A stretch of 64,000 bases of DNA from Sphingomonas sanxanigenens DSM 19645 = NX02 (GCF_000512205.2 NZ_CP006644.1:6112001-6176000), one strand, 5' to 3'. Positions 7,615-16,605 are shown, numbered from the stretch's first letter. Numbers and translations are program-made. The notes: generated by a model from the sequence alone, not told the origin.

Positions 7615-9409
7615 TTATGCCGCCATCGGCCTCGCCTATGCGAAGGCCGCGGCGGCAGACAAGAAGCAGGTTAAGCACTGCAAGTTCGTCCGCCAGGCGG
7701 CGCAACGGCATCTCGACGACCTGAAGCGGTCGAAGTCGGCGGCGTTCGCATTCTACTTCGACCCTTGGCACGCCAACGACGTCTGCGACTTCATCGAGAA
7801 GCTGCCCCACGTTGAGGGCAACTGGTGCACCTGCCCCGGAGCGAAGAAGGGCGAGCATCACGAGCGCTGCGGCCTGATCGACCTTGAGCCGGCGCAGATC
7901 TTCATCCTGACCACGGTGTTCGGCTGGCGGCGCAAGGAGGACGGCCTCCGCCGGTTCACCGACGTCTACATCGAGATGGCGCGCAAGGGCGCGAAGTCGA
8001 CGCTGACGGCGGGCGTGGTTCTCTACTGCAGTTGCTGCGAGGACGAGCGGGGGCCGTTGGCGCTGATCGGCGCCACTACCGGCGCCCAGGCGCTCAAGGT
8101 GTTCAAACCGTGTCGCCTGATGGCGGCGCGGACGCCCGACCTGCTCGACGCTTTCGACGTGGACGTCTGGGCGCGCGCGATCACGATCAAGAGCAACGGC
8201 GGAGAGATCCAGACGATCAATTCGAAGGGCGCGACGCAGGACGGCCACAACCCGCACGTGGCGGTGCTGGACGAGCTGCACGCGCACAAGACGCGCGACC
8301 TGTTCGACGTCATCCATTCCGCCGACGGCTCGCGGCGCAACCCGCTCTATTGGAAGATCACGACCGCCGGTTTCTCTCTCGAAGGCGTCTGCTACGAGCA
8401 GCGGGGCTATGCGGCGAAGGTGCTCGAGCGTTCGATAAAGGCGGACCACTTCTTCGCGATCATCTTCACGCTCGACAAGGCGACGGATTTCACGCCCGAG
8501 CGGAAGGTGGGCGACGACCCTTACGACGAACGCAACTGGATCAAGGCCAATCCGCTGATGCCGGTGACGCCGAGCATCGCCGCGATGCGCCGCCTGGCGA
8601 TCGCGGCAAAGGCGTCGCCGGGGTCGGAGGGAGAGTTCTTCACCAAGCGCCTCAACCAGTGGATGGGCGCGGCGTCGGCATGGTTGAACGTCTCGCAATG
8701 GATCGCATGCAGTGATCCGGAGCTGACGCTCGACGACTTCAAGGGGCTGGACTGCTACCTCGGAGGAGACCTTTCGAACGTCGATGACATCTCGGCGCTA
8801 GCGCTGTGCGCGCTCGACGCGACGGGCCGCCTGCTGGTCATGACGTGGTTCTATGTGCCCGAGGCGATGCTGACACGGGAATCGCCGCAGGACCGCGAGC
8901 GGCTGGCGCTCTATCGGCAATGGCGGGACAGCGGTCACCTGATCGTGACGCCCGGCGACTTCATCGACCACCGCGCGATTGAGGATCAGATCCGGCTCCT
9001 GGCCGACACGCTGTCGATCCGGCGCGCGACGTTCGACCAGTGGAACAGCGCCGTTGCGATGGCCGCACGGCTTAACGAGGATTTCGGCGACGGCGAGGAC
9101 GCTTTCGCCGCGCTGCTGCCTAAGCGGGCCGCGAACGTCACCGATCCGTCGAAGGCGATCGAGGCGCGCACGAAGGCGGGTCCGCACCAGCTTCGGCACG
9201 ACGGCAACCCGGTGATGACATGGATGGTCGGCAATGCGGTCGTCGACCGCCGCGTCGATGGTTCGATGTTGCCGAAGAAGGTCGCGGCCAACAGCGGCAA
9301 CAAGATCGACGGGGTAGACGCCATGATCAACGGAATCGCCCCGATGATGCTGCCGCCGGAGGTGGAAGGCCCGTCGGTCTATGAAACCCGCGGTGTGCTG
9401 ACCTTCTGA
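7553..9409 (+). CDS. terL: Terminase large subunit (ATPase/nuclease)
   Basis: A 618-residue HK97-type packaging motor. Its ATPase domain has Walker A RKGAKST (144-150) and Walker B VAVLDE (Asp240, Glu241). The C-terminal half carries the RNase H-like nuclease: GGDLSNVDDISAL (an acidic metal site near 420) and later Asp residues. An unusual cysteine cluster (Cys92, Cys94, Cys106, with two His at 102-103) precedes the ATPase core. ATG 7553 is used since no in-frame start lies closer to the end of terS. It overlaps the portal start by 1 bp. Confidence 0.92.
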   Translation: MTRRSAAATRSPETETEHARDYAAIGLAYAKAAAADKKQVKHCKFVRQAAQRHLDDLKRSKSAAFAFYFDPWHANDVCDFIEKLPHVEGNWCTCPGAKKGEHHERCGLIDLEPAQIFILTTVFGWRRKEDGLRRFTDVYIEMARKGAKSTLTAGVVLYCSCCEDERGPLALIGATTGAQALKVFKPCRLMAARTPDLLDAFDVDVWARAITIKSNGGEIQTINSKGATQDGHNPHVAVLDELHAHKTRDLFDVIHSADGSRRNPLYWKITTAGFSLEGVCYEQRGYAAKVLERSIKADHFFAIIFTLDKATDFTPERKVGDDPYDERNWIKANPLMPVTPSIAAMRRLAIAAKASPGSEGEFFTKRLNQWMGAASAWLNVSQWIACSDPELTLDDFKGLDCYLGGDLSNVDDISALALCALDATGRLLVMTWFYVPEAMLTRESPQDRERLALYRQWRDSGHLIVTPGDFIDHRAIEDQIRLLADTLSIRRATFDQWNSAVAMAARLNEDFGDGEDAFAALLPKRAANVTDPSKAIEARTKAGPHQLRHDGNPVMTWMVGNAVVDRRVDGSMLPKKVAANSGNKIDGVDAMINGIAPMMLPPEVEGPSVYETRGVLTF

Positions 9410-10689
9410 TGGCCGGCATCATCGATCGCATTTCGACGTGGCTCGGCGGTGAGATCGCGGCTCCGGCCGCTGGCACGCCCCCTGCCGTGGCGCCCGGCGT
9501 ACAGGCATATGCGACGCTCGACCTGAACGACCCCAACCTGCCGGACTTCCTGCGCGACGGGCTGGGCAACGCGGCGGGGCGCACCGTCACCGAGCGCAGC
9601 GCGCTCCGCAATGCGACGTTCTCGCGCGCCGTCACGCTGATCTCGTCGGCGGTGGGCATGCTGCCGCTCCACCTGTTCGAGCGCGAGGCGGACGGCGATC
9701 ACCGGAAGGCGCGCGAGCATCCTGTGTTCGGGCTGCTGCATGCGAAGCCGAACAGCTACCAGACGCCCCTTGAGTTCAAGAGCTTCATGCAGGCGAAGGC
9801 ACTGCTGCACGGCGATGGGTACGCCTACAAGGTCCGGTCGCGTGGGCGCATCCTTGCGCTGATCCCGATGGATCCGCGCCGTGTCGAGGTCACCCTGTCT
9901 GACGACTGGCGCAAGACGTTCAAATGGACGCGGCCAAGCGGTCAGCGGGTTACACTGTCGCAGGACGAGGTTTTCCACCTCCGCGCGCCGCTGTCGATGA
10001 ACGGGCTCAACGGCGAGGGCTTGCTGAAGGTCGCGGCTGAAGCGCTTGGACTGGCCGAGGCCGCGGACAGTGCGGCGTCACGCCTGATGCGCCACGGCGC
10101 CTACGTCGGCGGCGTGCTGAAGCACCCCAAGAAGCTCAGCGCCGAGGCGATCCAAAACCTCGCCGATCAGTTCGAACGGCGGCACGCTGGCCCGGAGAAT
10201 GCCGGTAAGTGGATCGTCGCCGAAGAAGGCATGGAGCCGGCGCCGTTCGGGATGAGCGGCAAGGACGCTCAGGGGCTGGAGCAGCGCAAGTATCAGGCGG
10301 AGGAGGTCTCCCGCTTCACCGGAGTGCCGCGCCCGCTGCTGATGTTCGATGAGACGAGCTGGGGCAGCGGCATCGAGCAGCTTGGCCTCTTCCTGGTCAC
10401 CTACTGCCTGCTTCCGTGGTTCGTTGCCTGGGAAGAGGCGGTTGCTCGCGACCTGCTGGCAGATTCGGAGCGCGATGTCTTTTTCGCCAAGTTCAACGAG
10501 GGCGCCCTGTTGCGCGGCTCGCTGAAGGAACAGGCCGAGTTCCTGTCCAAGGCGCTCGGTGGGCCGGGCTCGGCTGGCTTCATGGTCCCCAACGAGGCCC
10601 GCGAGAAAATGAACATGAACAAGATCCCCGGCGGCGATGAGCCCGCCTGGGGCCAGACGGCGGCCACCCCGCCGGCCGATGGAGAGTAA
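9409..10689 (+). CDS. Portal protein, HK97 family
   Basis: A 426-residue phage portal. Recognisable pieces include the VTERSALRNATFSRAVTLIS N-terminal wing, the RILALIPMDPRRVEV strand, and the KYQAEEVSRFTGVPRPLL stem/clip region. Twelve copies form the ring at one capsid vertex through which DNA enters and leaves. It starts at the last base of terL and ends one base before the protease ATG, which is the usual HK97 order. Confidence 0.92.
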   Translation: MAGIIDRISTWLGGEIAAPAAGTPPAVAPGVQAYATLDLNDPNLPDFLRDGLGNAAGRTVTERSALRNATFSRAVTLISSAVGMLPLHLFEREADGDHRKAREHPVFGLLHAKPNSYQTPLEFKSFMQAKALLHGDGYAYKVRSRGRILALIPMDPRRVEVTLSDDWRKTFKWTRPSGQRVTLSQDEVFHLRAPLSMNGLNGEGLLKVAAEALGLAEAADSAASRLMRHGAYVGGVLKHPKKLSAEAIQNLADQFERRHAGPENAGKWIVAEEGMEPAPFGMSGKDAQGLEQRKYQAEEVSRFTGVPRPLLMFDETSWGSGIEQLGLFLVTYCLLPWFVAWEEAVARDLLADSERDVFFAKFNEGALLRGSLKEQAEFLSKALGGPGSAGFMVPNEAREKMNMNKIPGGDEPAWGQTAATPPADGE

Positions 10690-10690
10690 C

Positions 10691-11572
10691 ATGGCCAACC
10701 GCTTCCCGGTGTTTGCGAAGGAGCGCCCCGGCGCCATGCCGCTGCCGGGCGACCGCACCGTGTCCGCGCTGACCAAGCCGAACGTGCTGGAGCGCTGGTC
10801 CGAGGACGGCGCCGGCGTTCGGTCGCTGGCGATCGACGACAACGTCATCACCATGTTCGACATCATCGGCGAGGATTTCTGGTCGGGCGGCGGCATCACG
10901 GCGAAGAAGATCGGCGCGCAGCTCCGGGCGATCGGCGCCAAGCCGATAGAGGTGCATCTGAACTCGCCGGGCGGCGACATGTTCGAGGGCATCGCCATCT
11001 ACAATGTCCTGCGCGAGCATCCGCAGCCGATCACCGTGAAGATCATGGGCATGGCCGCGAGCGCCGCCTCCATCATCGCGATGGCCGGCGACACGATCGA
11101 GATCGGCGCCGCCAGCTTCATGATGATCCATAATTGCTGGGTCATGGCGGTCGGCAATCGGCACGACATGGCGGAGACGGCCGAATGGCTGGCGCCGTTC
11201 GACCAAGCGATGGTCGATGTCTACACCGCTCGCACCGGCGCCGAGGGCAAACAGGTCGCGCGCTGGATGGATGCCGAGACCTACATGTCGGGGACCGTTG
11301 CGATCGAGCGCGGCTTCGCTGATGCGCTGCTGCCGTCCGACCAGATCAAGGTCGACGAGAACGCCAAGGCGGCCGACCGCGAGATCAACGAAATTCGCGC
11401 GATGGAGCTGACGCTCGTCGCCGGGGGCATGCCGCGCAGCGATGCGCGCGCCCGCATCAAGAACCTCAAGGGCACGCCAGGCGCTGCCACTGAGCCTGAC
11501 GGCACGCCGGGCGCTGCCGATACCGACCTGATGGGCGCGCTCGCCCGTCTGGCAGCATCCACCCGCTCATAG
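10691..11572 (+). CDS. Prohead protease, ClpP-like (S14/S49-type)
   Basis: A 293-residue ClpP-fold capsid maturation protease. Ser124 (in MGMAASAAS) is the nucleophile and His147 (in MMIHN) the base; the NSPGG oxyanion segment is at 91-95. It would cleave the scaffold region of the capsid protein before DNA filling. ATG 10691 follows GGAGAG and sits right after the portal stop; a longer upstream frame is ignored. The C-terminal tail contains a twofold GTPGAA repeat. Confidence 0.9.
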   Translation: MANRFPVFAKERPGAMPLPGDRTVSALTKPNVLERWSEDGAGVRSLAIDDNVITMFDIIGEDFWSGGGITAKKIGAQLRAIGAKPIEVHLNSPGGDMFEGIAIYNVLREHPQPITVKIMGMAASAASIIAMAGDTIEIGAASFMMIHNCWVMAVGNRHDMAETAEWLAPFDQAMVDVYTARTGAEGKQVARWMDAETYMSGTVAIERGFADALLPSDQIKVDENAKAADREINEIRAMELTLVAGGMPRSDARARIKNLKGTPGAATEPDGTPGAADTDLMGALARLAASTRS

Positions 11573-11583
11573 GGAGCACCAGA

Positions 11584-12837
11584 ATGAAGCATTATTCGAC
11601 CGCCGCGCTTCTTGCGGCCGGTGCCGTCGTCGCTGTGCCGCGTGCCGTGGCGGCCGCACCCCGCGCCGACGCCTCCAATCCCGCCGCGCTGATCGCCCAG
11701 ATCCAGGCGGGCTGGGAAGAGTTCAAGGGCACCATCGAGGCGAACCTCGGCAAGAAGGCCGATGACGTCGTCGTCAACGACAAGCTCGACAAGATCAACG
11801 GTTCGCTGGTCGAGCTGGAGAAGGCGCTGGACGAGCAGGCCACCCTCATCGCCGCGAACCGCCTCGGCGGCGCGCCCGGCGACATGGAGCCGACCAACCC
11901 GGAATATGTGGCCGCCTTCAAGGCGCACATGCGCCGCGGCGATGTCTCGGCGGCCATGTCGGTCGGCACCGCGGCGGACGGCGGTTATCTCGCGCCGGTC
12001 GAGTGGGATCGCACCGTCACCAACAAGCTCAAGCTGCTGTCGCCGATCCGCGCCAATGCGCAGGTCATCTCGATCAGCGGCAACGGCTTCTCGCGCGTCT
12101 ACAACGACGGCGTGATCGGCTCCGGCTGGGTCGGGGAAACGGCGGCGCGGCCGGCGACCGCCACCCCGGGCCTGACCTCGCTGACGTTCAACACGGGCGA
12201 GCTTTACGCCAACCCGGCGATCACCCAGACCGCGCTCGACGACGTGGCGATCGACCTCGAGCAGTGGCTCTCGGACGAGGTCGACGGCGAGTTCTCCATT
12301 CAGGAGAACATCGCGTTCCTGTCGGGCAACGGCGTCAACAAGCCCGACGGCATCCTGACCTACGTCACCGGTGCGGCGAATGCGGCGAAGCACCCCTTCG
12401 GCGCGATCCAGCTCACCACTGCGGCTGCTGCGGCGGCGATCACGACCGACGAGATCATCGACCTCGTCTATTCGCTCCCGAGCGAGCGCAACGGCATGGC
12501 GAAGTTCTATCTGAACCGCTCGTCCCTCGGCCGCCTGCGTAAGCTCAAGGATGGGCAAGGAAATTATATCTGGCAGCCGACTTACGTTGCCGGCGAACCT
12601 TCCACCCTGGCCGGCTATCCGGTGATCGAGGTGCCGGGCATGCCGAACGTCGCGACCGGCTTGGTGCCGATCCTGTTCGGCGACATGGCCGCGACCTACC
12701 TGGTCATCGACCGCATCGGCATTCGCGTGCTGCGCGATCCCTTCACCAACAAGCCGTTCGTCCACTTCTACACCACGAAGCGGGTCGGCGGAGGCGTGCA
12801 GAACCCCGAGTACATGCGCGCCCTCAAGATGGCGTGA
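11584..12837 (+). CDS. Major capsid protein, HK97 fold
   Basis: A 417-residue coat protein with the classic layout: about 100 residues of helical delta (scaffold) domain, then the mature fold from about residue 117 (AMSVGTAADGGYLAPVEW) to the end (GGGVQNPEYMRALKMA). The extreme N-terminus looks like a signal peptide (LLAAGAVVAVPRAVA), but this is likely chance or part of the scaffold that the protease removes. A strong hairpin follows the stop. Confidence 0.95.
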   Translation: MKHYSTAALLAAGAVVAVPRAVAAAPRADASNPAALIAQIQAGWEEFKGTIEANLGKKADDVVVNDKLDKINGSLVELEKALDEQATLIAANRLGGAPGDMEPTNPEYVAAFKAHMRRGDVSAAMSVGTAADGGYLAPVEWDRTVTNKLKLLSPIRANAQVISISGNGFSRVYNDGVIGSGWVGETAARPATATPGLTSLTFNTGELYANPAITQTALDDVAIDLEQWLSDEVDGEFSIQENIAFLSGNGVNKPDGILTYVTGAANAAKHPFGAIQLTTAAAAAAITTDEIIDLVYSLPSERNGMAKFYLNRSSLGRLRKLKDGQGNYIWQPTYVAGEPSTLAGYPVIEVPGMPNVATGLVPILFGDMAATYLVIDRIGIRVLRDPFTNKPFVHFYTTKRVGGGVQNPEYMRALKMA

Positions 12838-12843
12838 TTGGCC

Positions 12844-12868
12844 ACGGCGCCGCGTCGTGCGGCGCCGT
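12844..12868 (+). terminator. Hairpin after the capsid gene
   Basis: A perfect 10-bp stem (ACGGCGCCGC with GCGGCGCCGT) and a 5-nt loop, 7 bp after the capsid stop. No T-tract follows, so it is more likely an attenuator or an RNA 3'-stabilising element that raises capsid output relative to downstream genes. Confidence 0.5.
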
Positions 12869-12889
12869 CCCTTCCACAGGAGAAGAACC

Positions 12890-13165
12890 ATGACGAAGAC
12901 CGTCGACACCAGCGGCGTGAAGCTGTCTGACGTGCCGGGCAAGCCCGACACCGCCGGCATGGCGCCCGACAAGCTCAAGCCGGCCACCGAGGTCGCCGCT
13001 TCGGGCGCGCTCATCGAGCCGACCATCGTCGAGCGCATCGACACCAAGCACCCGGCCGTCGACGACGAGCCCCGCAAGGGCGCGCCGAAGGTCAGCAATC
13101 AGATCGATTTCAACGATCCGACGCTGACGCCGGAAGAGGCCGTCGAGCAGAACCTGAAGGGCTGA
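12890..13165 (+). CDS. Hypothetical head-region phage protein, 91 aa
   Basis: A small, Pro- and charge-rich, probably disordered protein between capsid and connector. ATG 12890 follows an AGGAGA ribosome site. No domain is recognised. Such proteins at this position are often minor head or neck accessories, which is inference from synteny only. Confidence 0.55.
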   Translation: MTKTVDTSGVKLSDVPGKPDTAGMAPDKLKPATEVAASGALIEPTIVERIDTKHPAVDDEPRKGAPKVSNQIDFNDPTLTPEEAVEQNLKG

Positions 13166-13170
13166 CGCTC

Positions 13171-13758
13171 GTGCGGACGTTCGTCGTCACTCCTCCCGCG
13201 CCCGTCGTGACGTGGGAGGAGGCAGCCCAGCACTTGCGGCTTGAGGCCGACGACGAAGAACAGAAGCCGCTCGTCGAGGCGATGATCGCAGCAGCCTCGG
13301 CGCACATCGATGGGCCCGACGGCTGGCTCGGCCGCGCAATCGGCGTGCAGACGCTTGAAGCGCGCGGCGACGTCTTCCGAGACTGCATGTCCCTGCGGTA
13401 CCCGCCGATCATCGACATCGTCAGCGTGAAGTATCTCGACGCCGCGGCGGCTGAGGTCACAATCCTGCCGACCGAGTATGAGGTGCGCGGCAGTCTGATC
13501 GGGTGCGCTTTCGGGAGGCGCTGGCCGTCCGTGCTGGCGCAACCCGAGTCCGTTCGCATCCGCTACCGCGCCGGCTTCGTCACCAACCCGACCGCCGATC
13601 CGCTGGTGCCCGCGCTGCCGGCGCCGATCCGCGCCGCCATCCTGCTGATGGTCGGAGACCTTTATCGCAATCGTGAGACGGTGAGCGCCCAGGCAGTGGC
13701 GATCCCGATGAGCACGACCGTCGAGAATCTGCTCGCGCCCTTCCGGCGCTTCTACTGA
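13171..13758 (+). CDS. Head-tail connector protein (gp6/gp8-like)
   Basis: A 195-residue adaptor of the phiE125 gp8/HK97 gp6 type. The N-terminal pattern TWEEAAQHLRLEADDEEQ, then LVEAMIAAASAHID, is the family signature, and a SVRIRYRAGFV strand and C-terminal helices follow. It would form the adaptor ring under the portal. Start GTG at 13171. Confidence 0.85.
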   Translation: MRTFVVTPPAPVVTWEEAAQHLRLEADDEEQKPLVEAMIAAASAHIDGPDGWLGRAIGVQTLEARGDVFRDCMSLRYPPIIDIVSVKYLDAAAAEVTILPTEYEVRGSLIGCAFGRRWPSVLAQPESVRIRYRAGFVTNPTADPLVPALPAPIRAAILLMVGDLYRNRETVSAQAVAIPMSTTVENLLAPFRRFY

Positions 13759-13771
13759 CCGGAGATCCCCG

Positions 13772-14266
13772 ATGCTGAACGCACGCGTCATTACCTCGCT
13801 CGTCGCCTCGCTGGCGGGCGTCAGCGACCTTGCCTCGCCGCAGGCGAAACTCGAACCCCGCTATGCGCGGACGTGGGAAGACGGCGCCGGCGCTGGTCAG
13901 GCATCGATCATCTGGGCAGATCAGCGCACCGTCGGCGCCAATGCCACGGACAGCATCGACCTGGCTGGCGCCCTATCGGGTCTGCTTGGCGGCGTCGTGG
14001 CTTTCGCCCGGATCAAGGAAATCCTGATCGTGCCGGCGGATGCCAACGTCACCAGCCTGCAGGTGGGTGAGGCGGTGGCCAATGCCTTCGTTGGCCCGTT
14101 CCAGGCGCTGGCCGTGGGCGTGACGATCGCGCCCGGTGGGCTGTTCCATGTCCGCAACCCGTCCGCGACTGGCTGGCCGGTAACGGCCGGCACCGCCTAC
14201 ATCCTCGCCATCGAGAACCTCGGCGCCACGCCGGCGGTCTATGACATCTACCTGATCGGCGCCTGA
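13772..14266 (+). CDS. Hypothetical structural protein, 164 aa
   Basis: A beta-rich protein lacking cysteines, with an Ala/Gly-rich middle (SIDLAGALSGLLGGVV) and an immunoglobulin-like strand pattern toward the end (TAYILAIENLGATPAVYDIYLI). No family is recognised. It lies between connector and head-closure genes, so it may be a capsid decoration or neck component. Confidence 0.55.
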   Translation: MLNARVITSLVASLAGVSDLASPQAKLEPRYARTWEDGAGAGQASIIWADQRTVGANATDSIDLAGALSGLLGGVVAFARIKEILIVPADANVTSLQVGEAVANAFVGPFQALAVGVTIAPGGLFHVRNPSATGWPVTAGTAYILAIENLGATPAVYDIYLIGA

Positions 14267-14269
14267 TCC

Positions 14270-14635
14270 GTGCGCATCGCGGCGGGCGAGCTCGATCGCC
14301 GCATCACGATCCTGCGCGCCGAGTCCTATGACGATGGCACCGCCACCGTGCAGGGAGACCCCCGGCCGGTGGGCAAGCGCTGGGCGAAGAAGGTCGATGT
14401 CAGCGACGGCGAGCGGATGCGCGCCGAGCAGCTCGGGCAGGAGCTGACAACGCGCTTTCTCGTTCGCGTGGACAGCCTCACGCGGACGATCACTGGCAAG
14501 GATCAGATCCAGTTCCGCGCGCTCGGCGGCTCCACCCTCGTGTTTGAGGTGATCGGCACGAAGGACAGCCTTGAGCGCGAGGACGGCATCGAGATCACCG
14601 CGGTCGCGCGGCCGGATACGGGAGCATCGGCATGA
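14270..14635 (+). CDS. Head closure / head-tail adaptor protein
   Basis: A 121-residue beta-barrel protein of the phage head-tail joining family (SPP1 gp16-like): it begins GELDRRITILRAE and has the RWAKKVDVSDGERMRAEQ middle and a terminal VTAVAR-like strand. It plugs the portal after packaging. Start GTG 14270; its stop overlaps the next ATG. Confidence 0.8.
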   Translation: MRIAAGELDRRITILRAESYDDGTATVQGDPRPVGKRWAKKVDVSDGERMRAEQLGQELTTRFLVRVDSLTRTITGKDQIQFRALGGSTLVFEVIGTKDSLEREDGIEITAVARPDTGASA

Positions 14636-15045
14636 AGGTGAAGATGCGCGTCCAGGTCGATGAGAGCATCGCCCGGCGTCTCCGCTCAATGCGCGGGGCG
14701 CTCAACAAGCGGGCCATGATGAAGATCATGCGCCCGCACCTTGAGCCGCTGGCGCAGGACATGAAGGCGCGGGTTCGGCGCCGCACTGGCGAGTTGTACG
14801 ATAGCATCGGGGTGGGCACGCGCCTCAACCCTGCCCAGCAGGCGGCTCATGTTCCGATCGCGCGGGTCGAGATGTTCGTCGGTGCGGGGCCGTTGCCGCA
14901 GGCCATTCAGGAAGAATGGGGCAACTTCCACCAGCAGGCGCACCCCTTCGTTGCACCGGCCTTCGACGCCGGCGCACAGCGCGCTGTCGATGGCATCGCC
15001 ATGGATGGCCTCGTGCGGCTCGAGCAGCTCGCGCGCAAGGGCTGA
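14632..15045 (+). CDS. HK97 gp10-like tail completion protein
   Basis: A 137-residue protein with the gp10 signature: a basic N-terminal helix region, VRRRTGELYDSIGV, then a WGNFHQQAHPFVAPAFD segment. It joins the tail tube to the neck. The start overlaps the head-closure stop by 4 bp. Confidence 0.85.
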   Translation: MKVKMRVQVDESIARRLRSMRGALNKRAMMKIMRPHLEPLAQDMKARVRRRTGELYDSIGVGTRLNPAQQAAHVPIARVEMFVGAGPLPQAIQEEWGNFHQQAHPFVAPAFDAGAQRAVDGIAMDGLVRLEQLARKG

Positions 15046-15047
15046 CC

Positions 15048-15446
15048 ATGGAAGAGCGGATCCGCGAGCGCCTGCTCGACAGCGCGGACCTGCGCGCGCT
15101 TGTCGGATCGCAGGTCGATTGGAACGCGCGGCCCCAGGGTGACGCGCTGAAAGCCTTCTCGGCGATCACATTGCAGGTCGTGAGCGACATCCCCGGGAGG
15201 GTCTACAGCCGCGCTTCGGACGGCTGGCGCACCGCCCGCGTGATGATTGAATGTTGGGGATCGACCCACAAGCGCAGCCGCGATGTCGCCATGTTGGTCG
15301 ACCGGCTGCTGAACGGATACCGGGCGGGCCTGCCCGGCAACAAGGTTCGCGTCTTCACGGACGCGCGCACCGGGGACACGGACGAAGTGGCGGGCACCAC
15401 CGTCCACCGCCAGATCCTCACCATCTTCGTCCACTACCAGCCCTAA
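15048..15446 (+). CDS. DUF3168 tail terminator/completion protein
   Basis: A 132-residue DUF3168 protein (MEERIRERLLDSADLRALVG start, a WNARPQGDALKAFSAITL core, ending TTVHRQILTIFVHYQP). Family members cap the tail tube and control its length. ATG 15048 sits 2 bp after the previous stop; the longer upstream frame overlaps gp10 and is not used. Confidence 0.82.
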   Translation: MEERIRERLLDSADLRALVGSQVDWNARPQGDALKAFSAITLQVVSDIPGRVYSRASDGWRTARVMIECWGSTHKRSRDVAMLVDRLLNGYRAGLPGNKVRVFTDARTGDTDEVAGTTVHRQILTIFVHYQP

Positions 15447-15461
15447 GAGGAGGTTCCCGCC

Positions 15462-15893
15462 ATGGCGGAGACTGTTGCCGAGACCGATATCGGTTTCCTG
15501 ACCAAGCTGAAGAAGCTTGTTTCGCCCGGCGTCTATGTCGAGTTCGCCGAGATTAACGACATGACGCTGCCCGAGATGGCGCGCGATTCCGTCGAGTTCA
15601 CCCACTACTCGAGCCCCGACGGCTATCGCGAGTATAAGCCGGGCCTCACCGATCCGGGCGAAGGCGAGTTCGTCTACAACCTGGTGCCGGGCAAGGAAGA
15701 TGACGCGATCGTGCTCACGCATATCGCGGCGCGCCTCGTGGAGGGCTGGCGGATCGAGTATCCCGACGGCGCCACCTTCGACTTCCGCGGCTTCGTCACC
15801 AGCCACCAGCACGCGACGCCGCTGGAAGATCGCATGACCGGCGCCATGACGATCAAGATCAGCGGCAAGCCCGTCTTCGTGCCGGCGGCCTGA
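15462..15893 (+). CDS. Major tail tube protein
   Basis: A 143-residue tail tube protein, beta-rich, with a GEGEFVYNLVPGKEDDAI central segment and strand-loop ends, preceded by AGGAGG. Stacked hexameric rings of it form the DNA channel. The position between the DUF3168 and chaperone genes, plus its length, match the lambda gpV/HK97 arrangement. Confidence 0.82.
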   Translation: MAETVAETDIGFLTKLKKLVSPGVYVEFAEINDMTLPEMARDSVEFTHYSSPDGYREYKPGLTDPGEGEFVYNLVPGKEDDAIVLTHIAARLVEGWRIEYPDGATFDFRGFVTSHQHATPLEDRMTGAMTIKISGKPVFVPAA

Positions 15894-15895
15894 TC

Positions 15896-16261
15896 ATGCC
15901 GGTGCAACTGAAAGGCGAGGTCGCCGTCAATGCCGGCGGCGACCAGTTCACGCTGTTGCTCGATTTCAACGCGCTCTGCGCGGTGGAGACCGAGCTGGGC
16001 ATCGACATGATGGAGATCGGCGAGAACATGCGTTCGCTGCCGACCATCCGCTCCCTGTTCCGGATCGCGCTGGAAGCGCGGCACGGCAAGATGACCGACC
16101 TTGAGGCCGGCAACATCATCCAGAAGATCGGGGTTGTGTCCGCCTCCGAACTGCTCGGTAAGGCGGTCGAAGCATCGTTTCCTGATGCCGCGGACGCGGG
16201 GGGAAACGTACGCGCGCCGGCGCCGCAAGCGACCGGCCGTGGAACGCGCAAGAAGCGCTGA
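15896..16261 (+). CDS. Tail assembly chaperone, short form (gpG-like)
   Basis: A 121-residue GTA gp10/11-like chaperone: an LLLDFNALCAVETELG motif, then EARHGKMTDLEAGNIIQKIG. It binds and solubilises the tape measure during tail assembly. The last 17 codons after the slippery site are Arg/Ala rich and unlike the rest, as expected for a region read mainly to end the short product. A -1 frameshift at 16201-16207 extends it into the following frame. Confidence 0.8.
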   Translation: MPVQLKGEVAVNAGGDQFTLLLDFNALCAVETELGIDMMEIGENMRSLPTIRSLFRIALEARHGKMTDLEAGNIIQKIGVVSASELLGKAVEASFPDAADAGGNVRAPAPQATGRGTRKKR

Positions 16262-16602
16262 TTTCCTACGTGGAGTGTGGGGGGCGTCAGGTTGATTTCT
16301 GGAACCTGACCCCTCGGCTTCTCACCATTGAAATCGAGGCTTTGTGCCGCGCGGCGCAGCGCGAGGCGGAGCGGGATGTGACGCACGCCTGGCTCGTCGC
16401 CAAGCTGCAGCGTGCGGAGAAAATCCCCAACAACCCGAAGAAGCTGATGAAGCCGCGACCGGTCAACCGATCCGGCCGAAAGAAGAGCTGGCAGGAGATG
16501 CGGCAGGCGGCCGAGCGCTACTGCCGAACCTTCGGTGTCGTCGAAAAGCCGGGCACCGCAGCAATCGTCAAACAGCCGATCCACCCCGAAGCGAAAGGAT
16601 AG
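15896..16602 (+). CDS. Tail assembly chaperone, -1 frameshift product (gpGT-like)
   Basis: Slipping one base back at G GGA AAC after residue 104 gives a 235-residue product whose extension reads coherently (PWNAQEALISYVECGGRQVD and on) for 131 codons with no stop until 16602. The extension is basic at its end (KKLMKPRPVNRSGRKK), suited to binding the acidic tape measure. A separate GTG start at 16270 has no good ribosome site, so frameshifting is the better explanation. Confidence 0.75.
16201..16207 (+). promoter_or_regulatory. Programmed -1 frameshift slippery site, GGGAAAC
   Basis: A heptamer matching X XXY YYZ, in phase as G GGA AAC with the upstream frame. Lambda uses GGGAAAG at the equivalent place. 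It is the only place in the overlap where the phase and sequence both fit. Confidence 0.8.
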
Positions 16603-16605
16603 CCG

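Noticed and set aside
16270-16602. Independent gene starting at GTG 16270
   Set aside because: No ribosome site, and the frame is open back to the GGGAAAC slip site, so a frameshift product explains it better.
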